Translations under genes and position numbers: made by a program
The notes under the pieces: generated by a model
Seen by the model: only the letters and a program-made list of their open reading frames with translations
Told to the model about the DNA's origin: nothing
Databases searched by the model: none
Assembly (NCBI GenBank): GCA_030037055.1
Contig: JASHRZ010000284.1
Span: 1 to 6,300, forward strand
From: Alphaproteobacteria bacterium
GTDB lineage: Bacteria; Pseudomonadota; Alphaproteobacteria; ATCC43930; CGMCC-115725
Direction of reading: 5' to 3'
Length of the DNA: 6,300 nucleotides
Shown here: positions 1 through 5,553 of the stretch, piece by piece
How positions within the stretch are numbered: position 1 is the first letter of the stretch
How the letters are laid out: the number at the start of each line of letters is the position of its first letter

Positions 1-410
1 GCCATGGTACGCTTGTGCAAGGGAGTGCCGGTTCTCGGCCCATGGCGACCTCTCCCATTTCCCGTTCCTTGGTGAGACTGTGAGGACCGTTCCTCGGAGC
101 CGACCCGCCTTTCCGCGGAGCACGGCGCTACCCTTGCTCGGGCCGGCGGCTGCAGCAACTGATTCGTCTGGAGACCACAGACGCAAGCCGTACGGACTCT
201 GCCGAACAGCGTGATCGATGATACCGACGTCGCACCAAAGCAGGTCCGCAATTTGAGCCCACAGGCGTTCCCGAATGAACCTTCCGCGCGTTGCTGTGAG
301 GAGTTTTGTGACGACTCAGCAGTCCAATCCTGGGTCTTCTGGTCTCTTCCAGTCGATCAAATCCGCAGAAAACGGCCATTTTTTCACGCTCGCTACAACC
401 TACGGTTGCT
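1..410. other. Region without a supported gene, left of the broken tRNA
   Basis: I see no convincing coding region here. A 101-codon minus-strand reading frame runs from inside the tRNA remnant to position 128. It starts at a GTG that is part of the tRNA D-arm, has no ribosome binding site and resembles no protein I know, so I do not call it. GC is about 63-67% over 1-180 but falls to about 49% over 301-420, next to the tRNA break. Small inverted repeats occur at 27-39, 82-95, 165-183 and 396-408. The most likely reading is non-coding remnant or junction sequence of an inserted or rearranged segment extending left of the window. Confidence 0.5.
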
Positions 411-421
411 TTACCAATGGC
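375..421. repeat. Nested inverted repeats at the tRNA break
   Basis: GCCATT (375-380) is the inverted copy of AATGGC (416-421), which lies in the tRNA anticodon arm. Between them sits a perfect hairpin, CAACC (396-400), TAC, GGTTG (404-408). The outer right arm belongs to the tRNA and everything else lies in the replacing sequence, so the repeats straddle the break. Such symmetry could be a recombinase core or arm site, or simply chance in 47 bases. No function is proven. Confidence 0.4.
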
Positions 422-447
422 GTGCTCTACCACTGAGCTACGGCAGC
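411..447 (-). pseudogene. Truncated tRNA-Thr (GGU anticodon), 5' half only
   Basis: On the minus strand, 447 to 411 reads as positions 1-38 of a tRNA. The acceptor strand is GCTGCCG, followed by TA, the D-stem GCTC, the loop AGTGGTA, GAGC, the anticodon stem 5' strand CGCCA and the loop TTGGTAA. The anticodon is GGT, which reads threonine ACC/ACU codons. The next bases (AGCAACCG) do not supply the expected TGGCG partner strand. No T-arm and no CGGCAGC acceptor 3' strand appear in the remaining 410 bases to the left. The gene is therefore broken immediately after the anticodon loop and cannot give a functional tRNA by itself. Tyrosine integrases often cross over in the anticodon loop, so an integration or excision scar is likely. 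A simple rearrangement is also possible. Confidence 0.8.
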
Positions 448-669
448 ATCCGGACTAATGGGCGAAGCCGGTGGCGCGAACAGAGGCGCACAAGCTTGGC
501 AAGGCGGGAGCGGCTCCGGAGGCCAGGGCACTTGGATGATCGCCGCGTGCCGGCCGCTGCGGACGCGATGGACGCTTGGCCGAAGCGGCGCATATCATCT
601 CCAAGTGACTGGAAGGCTTGATCGCTGCTGCTAGTCTTCGGGCGTGCCACCGATGATCGCAGTCACGCA
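448..669. other. Intergenic region between the tRNA remnant and the DUF3300 gene
   Basis: No gene is supported in this stretch. A 70-codon minus-strand frame (650-438) runs into the tRNA remnant, has no clear ribosome binding site and matches nothing I recognise. The part next to 448 would have held the promoter of the original tRNA gene, but I cannot pick out a convincing -35/-10 pair on either strand. The promoter for the DUF3300 gene presumably lies in its right-hand portion. Confidence 0.45.
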
Positions 670-686
670 GGACCGAGAACCGGTCC
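670..686 (+). promoter_or_regulatory. GC-rich hairpin just before the DUF3300 ribosome binding site
   Basis: GGACCG (670-675) and CGGTCC (681-686) form a perfect 6-bp stem around the 5-base loop AGAAC. It ends one base before the AGGAGG at 688-693. In the leader RNA it could influence ribosome access. As DNA it could be a small operator. Neither role is demonstrated. Confidence 0.3.
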
Positions 687-687
687 C

Positions 688-693
688 AGGAGG
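688..693 (+). promoter_or_regulatory. Ribosome binding site that sets a GTG start
   Basis: A full AGGAGG lies six bases before the GTG at 700. The alternative ATG at 715 has only a weak AAAGG four bases upstream. This favours the GTG start for the DUF3300 gene. Confidence 0.7.
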
Positions 694-699
694 GCAGCC

Positions 700-1770
700 G
701 TGGGGAAAGGTCTGATGCGCATCTTATCGTCCCTCGCCGTCGCCGTCGTTCTTGGCTTGGCCATGGTGGCGTCCGCCGGCCGCATCGGCGCCCCCGCCTC
801 GGCGCAAAACTACCAGCCGGCGTTGACGCCGGCTCAGCTCGATGCCCTCCTGGCGCCGATCGCTCTCTATCCGGACCCTTTGCTGGCGCAGATTCTCATG
901 GCGGCAACCTACCCCGCGGAAGTGATGCAAGCGGCGGCCTGGCAGCAGAACCCCGCAAACGCCGGACTGGGCGGCGCGCAGCTCGCCGCGGCGCTGGAGC
1001 AGCAGCCTTGGGATCCCAGCGTCAAATCCCTGCTGCAGTTCCCGCAAGTGCTGCAGATGATGGCGGCCAATTCGCAGTGGCTGCAGCAGCTTGGCGACGC
1101 CTTCGTCGCCCAGCAAGCCGATGTCGCGGCCTCGGTGCAACGCCTGCGTCATCTCGCGCTCGCCGCCGGAACCTTGATTTCGACGCCACAACAGACGGTT
1201 TCCGTCCAAGACGACATCATCACCATCGAACCGACGAGCCCGCAAACCGTCTACATGCCGCTCTACAATCCGCAGGCGGTCTATGGCGTCTGGCCCTATC
1301 CCGAAGAGCCGCCGGAGGAGTTTCCGCCGCCCCTTGGTTACGCGTTTGGTCTCGGCATCGGCTTCGGCATCGGCTGGCCGGTTGTCGAAACGCTCTGGGG
1401 CTGGGGTGGTTGGGATTGGCGGCGACACGAGATCAGGATCAATCGCGATCGCTATGACCGCATCGCCGGCGAGCAAGGGCGTTCCACCGGCGAGGTCTGG
1501 CGCCACGATTGGGGCCATGCGGCAGCCACAGCCGCGCGACGGGCGCCCGCCCTTGCCCCCGAGGCTCGGCCGGACTTCCGCGGCTATGTTGAACGCGGGG
1601 CGGTCGCGCCGCGCAGCCCGCCTGCCTTCGAATCCTTCGGCAGAGGTGCCGAGGTGCGGGCTCAAGCCGCGCGCGGACAGGCAAGCCGCGCCAGCGCTCC
1701 CGCTCCCGTGCGATCCGCGCCGGCTCACTTCGGCGGTGGCGGGGGCGGCGGCGGCCGCAGCCGCCGATGA
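700..1770 (+). CDS. DUF3300 family exported protein
   Basis: A 356-residue protein of unknown function. The N-terminus is a signal peptide: basic start, hydrophobic stretch at residues 8-26, likely cleavage after ASA at 35 (before QNYQ) or after 26. The DUF3300 core follows, marked by LLAPIALYPDPLLAQILMA (50-68) with TYPAEV and QPWDPSVKSLLQFPQVL after it, then PQTVYMPLYNPQAVYG (181-196). A proline-rich linker (198-211), a Gly/Trp-rich stretch (217-240) and a disordered Ala/Arg/Pro tail ending in eight glycines complete it. The WRHD block at 267 that normally continues into an HRRGV-type motif is degenerate here. A DUF2950 gene follows after 40 bases, a pairing I associate with these families, suggesting a joint periplasmic or envelope role. 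Family membership is clear; the function is not known. Confidence 0.93.
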   Translation: MGKGLMRILSSLAVAVVLGLAMVASAGRIGAPASAQNYQPALTPAQLDALLAPIALYPDPLLAQILMAATYPAEVMQAAAWQQNPANAGLGGAQLAAALEQQPWDPSVKSLLQFPQVLQMMAANSQWLQQLGDAFVAQQADVAASVQRLRHLALAAGTLISTPQQTVSVQDDIITIEPTSPQTVYMPLYNPQAVYGVWPYPEEPPEEFPPPLGYAFGLGIGFGIGWPVVETLWGWGGWDWRRHEIRINRDRYDRIAGEQGRSTGEVWRHDWGHAAATAARRAPALAPEARPDFRGYVERGAVAPRSPPAFESFGRGAEVRAQAARGQASRASAPAPVRSAPAHFGGGGGGGGRSRR

Positions 1771-1810
1771 CCGACAAGCTCACTCTTTCGCCTGTTGAGG
1801 CGGGGACGTC

Positions 1811-2770
1811 ATGACCAGCACGCAATCGACCGGCCGTCGCAACCTATTGGACCGCCGGCTTCTCGCTTTCCTTTTTGCCGCCGTTCTGCTCTGCACCGCA
1901 GCCGCACAGGCGCTCGCCCAGCGGGTACAGCAAAGCTTCGCCTCGCCCGAGCAGGCGGCCGGTGCGCTTTTTGCGGCAAACCAGGCCAACGACAAGAACG
2001 AGCTGTTGAGGATTTTCGGCTCCGGCGGCAGCAAGCTGGTCCGTTCGGGCGACCCGGTGGCCGACCGAAATGGCCGCGCGCGGTTTGTCGCGGCCTATAG
2101 TGAAATGCACAAGATCGAGGAGGAGGGCGCAGACAAGGCGGTGCTGCTGATCGGTAAGCAGGAATGGCCGTTTCCGATCCCTTTGGTGAGAGCAGGCGAT
2201 CGCTGGCGCTTCGAGACCAAGGCGGGCGAGGAGGAGATTCTTAACCGGCGCATCGGCCGCAACGAGCTCAATGCCATCGAGGTGTGCCGCGCTTTCGTCG
2301 AGGCGGAACGCGAGTACGTCGCGGAAGATCCGCTGGGTGGCGGCAAGCATGAATATGCTCGGCACTTCATCAGCCGGCCGGACAAGCATGACGGGCTCTA
2401 TTGGGAGGTTGCCGCAGGCGAGAAGCCCAGCCCGATGGGCCCGCTCGTCGCCAATGCGCGCGCCGAGGGCTATGGCGCCAGAAAGACGAAAGGCAAGTAC
2501 GCGCCCTATCACGGCTATTACTACAAGATCGTGACGCGGCAAGGACCGCATGCGTCCGGCGGCGCGAAGAACTATGTCGTCGACGGACACATGGTCGGTG
2601 GCTTCGCGCTGGTGGCGTTTCCGGCGAAGTATGGCGCCTCGGGCGTCATGACCTTCCTCGTCAATCAGGAAGGCATCGTTCATCAGCGGAACCTTGGCCG
2701 CGACGGCGCCGCGATGGCGCGCGCGATGACCGCTTATGACCCGGACGACGGTTGGAAACCGGTGCCATAG
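1811..2770 (+). CDS. DUF2950 family exported protein
   Basis: A 319-residue protein of unknown function. Residues 15-36 form a signal peptide (RR, then a hydrophobic run ending in ALA, with likely cleavage after 36), so the mature protein is probably periplasmic. Family hallmarks appear in order: FASPEQAAGALFAA (43-56), QEWPFPIPLVRAGDRWRFET (117-136), IGRNELNAIEVCRAFVEAER (148-167), GLYWE (195-199), PYHGYYYKIVTRQG (232-245) and MVGGFALVAFPAKYGASGVM (261-280). The length fits the family. The start is an ATG with a GAGG/GGGG-type ribosome binding site within 1797-1805. It follows the DUF3300 gene by 40 bases in the same direction with no terminator between, so the two are likely co-expressed. 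Family assignment is firm; no catalytic residues are known to me. Confidence 0.95.
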   Translation: MTSTQSTGRRNLLDRRLLAFLFAAVLLCTAAAQALAQRVQQSFASPEQAAGALFAANQANDKNELLRIFGSGGSKLVRSGDPVADRNGRARFVAAYSEMHKIEEEGADKAVLLIGKQEWPFPIPLVRAGDRWRFETKAGEEEILNRRIGRNELNAIEVCRAFVEAEREYVAEDPLGGGKHEYARHFISRPDKHDGLYWEVAAGEKPSPMGPLVANARAEGYGARKTKGKYAPYHGYYYKIVTRQGPHASGGAKNYVVDGHMVGGFALVAFPAKYGASGVMTFLVNQEGIVHQRNLGRDGAAMARAMTAYDPDDGWKPVP

Positions 2771-2810
2771 GGAGCTTGACCGCACCCCACACCCTTTGCA
2801 TCCTCGCGCC

Positions 2811-2990
2811 ATGGCCGATATGCCGAAACAGCGTCCGCATCAGACGCCTTCGGGCAGGACGGCGGCCGGACGCCGACAGGAACGGCTCGCCGCGGCGCTG
2901 CGCGCCAATCTCGCCCGGCGCAAGGCGCAGACGCGCGAGCGCAGTGCCTCTCCCCCGCCGGCGGGGCCGGCGCCCAAGCGGCGCGGCTGA
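2811..2990 (+). CDS. Small basic protein upstream of murA
   Basis: A 59-residue hypothetical protein, rich in Arg, Lys and Ala. The central part RRQERLAAALRANLARRKAQ (21-40) predicts a charged amphipathic helix. The flanks are Pro/Ser/Gly-rich and probably disordered, and the end is PKRRG. Small proteins with an 'ERLAAALRENLKRRK'-like core are common just before murA in alphaproteobacteria, which is my main reason to call it. The ATG at 2811 is used; an in-frame ATG at 2820 is equally possible, and neither has a clear Shine-Dalgarno sequence. It lies 40 bases after the DUF2950 gene and 133 before murA. The function is unknown. The basic helix could bind nucleic acid, but that is a guess. Confidence 0.6.
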   Translation: MADMPKQRPHQTPSGRTAAGRRQERLAAALRANLARRKAQTRERSASPPPAGPAPKRRG

Positions 2991-3004
2991 CGGCGCCGCC
3001 GCTT
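2976..3004 (+). terminator. GC-rich hairpin over the stop of the small gene, weak terminator candidate
   Basis: AAGCGGCG (2976-2983) pairs with CGCCGCTT (2997-3004). An alternative register pairs GCGGCGC (2978-2984) with GCGCCGC (2993-2999). Only two T residues follow, so this is not a classical rho-independent terminator. It could still slow transcription or be a chance product of high GC. Confidence 0.25.
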
Positions 3005-3031
3005 GAGCGACAGCCGCGCATCCCCTACAAC
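3003..3031 (+). promoter_or_regulatory. Possible sigma-70 type promoter for murA operon
   Basis: TTGAGC (3003-3008) and TACAAC (3026-3031) are separated by 17 bases, and each matches four of six consensus positions. They lie about 95 bases before the murA start, in the only gap of more than 100 bases near it. An inverted repeat, ATCCCC (3020-3025) and GGGGAT (3040-3045), overlaps the -10 element and could be an operator. This is a prediction by eye. Confidence 0.3.
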
Positions 3032-3044
3032 GCCGGAACGGGGA

Positions 3045-3052
3045 TTTACCAT
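3045..3052 (+). promoter_or_regulatory. CtrA-like half-site before murA
   Basis: TTTACCAT differs by one base from the TTAACCAT half-site used by the alphaproteobacterial cell-cycle regulator CtrA. It lies 72 bases before the murA ATG, in an AT-richer patch of an otherwise GC-rich gap. One degenerate half-site is weak evidence. Confidence 0.15.
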
Positions 3053-3123
3053 TTTCGCCATAAAGTCGGGTTAGAAGAGGCGCTCCCGGTCGTCTTCGAT
3101 CGATAGCGCAGGACGTTGAGCCC

Positions 3124-4410
3124 ATGGATAGAATCCGCATCCGCGGCGGCAAACCCATCGACGGCAGGATCGTCATCGGCGGCGCCAAGAACGCGGCGCT
3201 GCCGCTGCTGACGGCAAGCCTGCTCACCGACGAGACGCTGGTGCTGACGAATTTGCCCCGTCTCGCCGACATTACGACGCTGACGCACCTGCTGGTGCAG
3301 CACGGGGTCTCCGTCACGATGAACGGCGCCGAGGCGGGCGAGGAGCGCGGCCATGTGCTCGAGCTCAGCGCGCGCCGCATCGCCTCGACCACCGCCCCCT
3401 ATGATCTCGTGCGCAAGATGCGCGCATCGATCCTGGTGCTGGGGCCGTTGCTCGCGCGCTGCGGGGAAGCGCGCGTGTCGTTGCCGGGCGGCTGCGCCAT
3501 CGGCCCGCGGCCGGTCGATCTGCATCTCAAGGGCATGGAGCGGCTGGGCGCCACGGTCGAGCTGCGCCAGGGTTATATTCATGCCTCTGCGCCGAAAGGG
3601 CTGGTCGGCAGCGAGGTCGTCTTCCCGATCGTCTCGGTGGGAGCCACCGAGAATTTGATGATGGCGGCGACGCTGGCGGAGGGCGAGACGACGCTCGTCA
3701 ACGCCGCGCGCGAGCCGGAGATCGTCGATCTCGCGCGCTGCCTCGCGGCGATGGGTGCCGAGATCGACGGCGCTGGCAGCGACCGGATCCGCATCCGCGG
3801 CGTCAAGCGCCTGCGCGGCACCCGCCATCGGGTGATCCCGGACCGGATCGAGACCGGGACCTATATGATGGCGGCGGCGATCACCGGCGGCGCGGTGGAG
3901 CTGCTCGGCGCCGAGCATGAAGCGGTCGCCGCCGTGGCGCGTGCGCTTGAAGGCGCCGGCGTCGAGGTGAGCGAGACGCCGCGGGGCATCCATGTCCGCC
4001 GGCGCAACGGCAGGCTTACCGGCGTTGACGTCATGACCGAGCCCTTCCCCGGCTTTCCCACCGATTTGCAGGCGCAGATGATGGCGGCGATGGCCACCGC
4101 CGACGGCGCGGCGATGATCACTGAGACGATCTTCGAGAATCGCTTCATGCACGTGCCGGAGCTGTGCCGCATGGGCGCCAACATCAACGTGCACGGCGCC
4201 TCGGCCATGGTGCGGGGCGTGCCGAAGCTCACCGGCGCGCCGGTCATGGCCACCGATCCGCGCGCGTCGGTGTCGCTGGTGCTGGCGGGTCTTGCCGCCG
4301 AAGGCGAGACCGTGGTCAACCGGGTCTATCATCTCGACCGCGGCTATGAGCAGCTCGAAGAGAAGCTTGCCGCCTGCGGCGCCGACATCGAGCGCCTCGT
4401 CGGCGATTGA
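3124..4410 (+). CDS. murA: UDP-N-acetylglucosamine 1-carboxyvinyltransferase (MurA)
   Basis: EC 2.5.1.7. A cytoplasmic enzyme that transfers enolpyruvate from phosphoenolpyruvate to UDP-GlcNAc, the committed step of peptidoglycan synthesis. The protein is 428 residues, a normal length. Visible active-site landmarks are K22-N23 in GGAKNAALP, R100 in VRKMRAS, the catalytic Cys124 in PGGCAIGPRPVDLH, D314 in FPTDLQAQ, R340 in ENRFMHV, R380 in DPRASVSLVLAGL and R406 in HLDRGYEQLEEKL. From C124 onward these sit nine residues after their E. coli counterparts (C115, D305, R331, R371, R397). Because the loop residue is Cys rather than Asp, fosfomycin sensitivity at the target is expected. The ATG has AGGA about ten bases upstream (3110-3113). 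It is the first gene of the compact run leading to hisD. Confidence 0.99.
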   Translation: MDRIRIRGGKPIDGRIVIGGAKNAALPLLTASLLTDETLVLTNLPRLADITTLTHLLVQHGVSVTMNGAEAGEERGHVLELSARRIASTTAPYDLVRKMRASILVLGPLLARCGEARVSLPGGCAIGPRPVDLHLKGMERLGATVELRQGYIHASAPKGLVGSEVVFPIVSVGATENLMMAATLAEGETTLVNAAREPEIVDLARCLAAMGAEIDGAGSDRIRIRGVKRLRGTRHRVIPDRIETGTYMMAAAITGGAVELLGAEHEAVAAVARALEGAGVEVSETPRGIHVRRRNGRLTGVDVMTEPFPGFPTDLQAQMMAAMATADGAAMITETIFENRFMHVPELCRMGANINVHGASAMVRGVPKLTGAPVMATDPRASVSLVLAGLAAEGETVVNRVYHLDRGYEQLEEKLAACGADIERLVGD

Positions 4411-4422
4411 GGCGGAGACGCG

Positions 4423-4860
4423 ATGGCCGATGCGCTGAAGCTGCGTGCCGAGGACGAGGAAGATCTCGCGGTCGTCTCCGCCATCCTCCAGGACGCATTG
4501 GTGGCAGTCGGCGAAATGGCATGGTTGCCCGAGGAGAAGCGCTTTGTGCTGGTGGCCAACCGCTTCCGCTGGGAGCCGCCGACGCAGGGGCCGCGGCGGG
4601 ACTTCGAGCGCTGCATGTCGGGCCTGCGCATCGACGGGGTAAAGACGGTGCAGCGCCGGGGCTTCACGCCGCGGGACAGCGAGCGGTTGCTGGTGCTGCT
4701 GGCGATTCGACCGGCGCCGGGGGTGCTCTATCTCGACTTCGCCGGCGGCAGCAGCATCCGGCTGGAAGTGGAGCGCATCCTGTGCCATTTAGACGATTTG
4801 GGCGAACCGTGGCCGACGCGCTGGCGGCCAAGGCATCCCGTCGAGGACGATGCCGGCTAG
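4423..4860 (+). CDS. DUF2948 family protein
   Basis: A 145-residue, probably cytoplasmic protein with no signal peptide or membrane segment. The family pattern is clear: LKLRAEDEEDLAVVSAILQD (5-24), VGEMAWLPEEKRFVLVANRF (29-48) followed by RWE, the mid-region FERCMSGLRIDGVKTVQRRG (61-80), a hydrophobic strand LLVLLAIRP (89-97), and IRLEVERILCHLDDLGEPWP (112-131). The last fits a conserved ending in which the protein closes with a short tail after WPT. The start at 4423 has GGAG at 4414-4417, five bases away, and lies 12 bases after the murA stop, so translation is probably coupled. DUF2948 genes typically sit beside murA and his genes in alphaproteobacteria. The biochemical role is unknown; a link to cell wall or histidine synthesis is only contextual. 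Confidence 0.93.
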   Translation: MADALKLRAEDEEDLAVVSAILQDALVAVGEMAWLPEEKRFVLVANRFRWEPPTQGPRRDFERCMSGLRIDGVKTVQRRGFTPRDSERLLVLLAIRPAPGVLYLDFAGGSSIRLEVERILCHLDDLGEPWPTRWRPRHPVEDDAG

Positions 4861-4880
4861 AACCCCTTTCCGGATCATCG

Positions 4881-4884
4881 GGAG
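4881..4884 (+). promoter_or_regulatory. Ribosome binding site that sets the TTG start of hisG
   Basis: GGAG (4881-4884, within GGGAGAG) lies six bases before the TTG at 4891. No ATG or GTG in the hisG frame is close enough to serve, and the GTG at 4886 is out of frame. This supports the TTG start. Confidence 0.65.
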
Positions 4885-4890
4885 AGTGCA

Positions 4891-5553
4891 TTGCGCGGTA
4901 ACGAGACGCTGGTGTTGGCGCTGCCCAAGGGACGGATCCTGGGCGAGGTGATCCCGCTGGTGCGTCGCGCGGGAATCGAGATTGAGCCGGCATTCGACGA
5001 TCCTGACTCGCGCCAGCTGCGCTTTGCCACGAACCACGCCGCGCTCGACGTCATCCGCGTGCGCAATTTCGACGTTGCTACTTTCGTCGCGTTCGGCGCG
5101 GCGCATCTCGGCGTGGCCGGCAACGATGTTCTCATGGAGTTCGAATATCCCGAGATCTATGCGCCGCTGGATCTCAAGGTCGGCCGCTGCCGGCTGGTCG
5201 TCGCCGCGCCGGCCGAAGACGCCGGACGGGACGATCCCTCGCGCTGGAGCCGTGTGCGCATCGCCACCAAATACCCCGAAATCACCCGCCGGCATTTCGC
5301 TCAGCGCGGCGTGCAGGCGGAGTGCATCAAGCTCAGCGGCGCGATGGAGCTCGCGCCCAGCATCGGGCTCAGCCGGCAGATCGTCGATCTCGTCCAAACG
5401 GGGTCGACGCTGCGCGCCAACGGCCTGGTGGAGATCGAGCGCATCGCCGACATCACCTCGCGCCTCATCGTCAACCGCGCCGCGCTCAAGACGCGCGCAG
5501 AGGAGGTGACGGCCTGGCTCGAGCGGTTTCGCGAGGCGGCCGATGCCGCTTAG
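4891..5553 (+). CDS. hisG: ATP phosphoribosyltransferase, short form (HisG)
   Basis: EC 2.4.2.17. Catalyses the first step of histidine synthesis, joining ATP and PRPP into phosphoribosyl-ATP, in the cytoplasm. The protein has 220 residues, the short form that lacks the C-terminal ACT-like regulatory domain. Short HisG works as a hetero-octamer with HisZ, which carries histidine feedback control, so a hisZ gene is expected elsewhere. Motifs seen are LVLALPKGRIL (7-17), AAHLGVAGNDVLME (70-83) and the PRPP-binding loop DLVQTGSTLRANGL (166-179). Translation starts at TTG, a start codon that often lowers initiation. It lies 30 bases after the DUF2948 stop, and its end overlaps hisD by 11 bases, which indicates one operon with coupled translation. 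Confidence 0.97.
   Translation: MRGNETLVLALPKGRILGEVIPLVRRAGIEIEPAFDDPDSRQLRFATNHAALDVIRVRNFDVATFVAFGAAHLGVAGNDVLMEFEYPEIYAPLDLKVGRCRLVVAAPAEDAGRDDPSRWSRVRIATKYPEITRRHFAQRGVQAECIKLSGAMELAPSIGLSRQIVDLVQTGSTLRANGLVEIERIADITSRLIVNRAALKTRAEEVTAWLERFREAADAA
5533..5536 (+). promoter_or_regulatory. Ribosome binding site for hisD inside hisG
   Basis: GAGG at 5533-5536 lies six bases before the ATG at 5543, within the last codons of hisG. It supports the overlapping start of hisD. Confidence 0.6.

Noticed and set aside
1..43. Possible minus-strand gene start at 43 with a GGAGAGG upstream, running off the left edge
   Set aside because: Only 14 codons are visible and the purine-rich string could be chance. 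It cannot be judged without the sequence to the left.
82..94. Direct repeat CCGTTCCT at 62-69 and 87-94
   Set aside because: Only 8 bases and two copies; no array structure, and likely chance.
128..433. 101-codon minus-strand frame beginning within the tRNA remnant
   Set aside because: Its GTG start is tRNA D-arm sequence, there is no ribosome binding site and no family resemblance.
340..447. A complete but unusual tRNA using the sequence after the anticodon loop
   Set aside because: Neither an anticodon 3' strand, a T-arm nor an acceptor 3' strand can be formed from the following bases.
724..1728. 334-codon minus-strand frame opposite the DUF3300 gene
   Set aside because: Composition is typical of a shadow frame (Arg/Gly-rich), there is no family resemblance, and the plus-strand protein is clearly real.
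1844..2812. 322-codon minus-strand frame opposite the DUF2950 gene
   Set aside because: Antisense to a well-conserved family protein, with no recognisable motif of its own.
2661..3392. 243-codon minus-strand frame spanning the gap before murA
   Set aside because: Crosses the ends of two real genes on the other strand, is Arg/Ser-rich and has no recognisable domain.
3046..4788. 580-codon minus-strand open frame opposite murA and DUF2948
   Set aside because: It lies antisense to two certain genes, its translation is His/Arg/Ala-rich without a recognisable domain, and long antisense frames are expected from the strong GC third-position bias.
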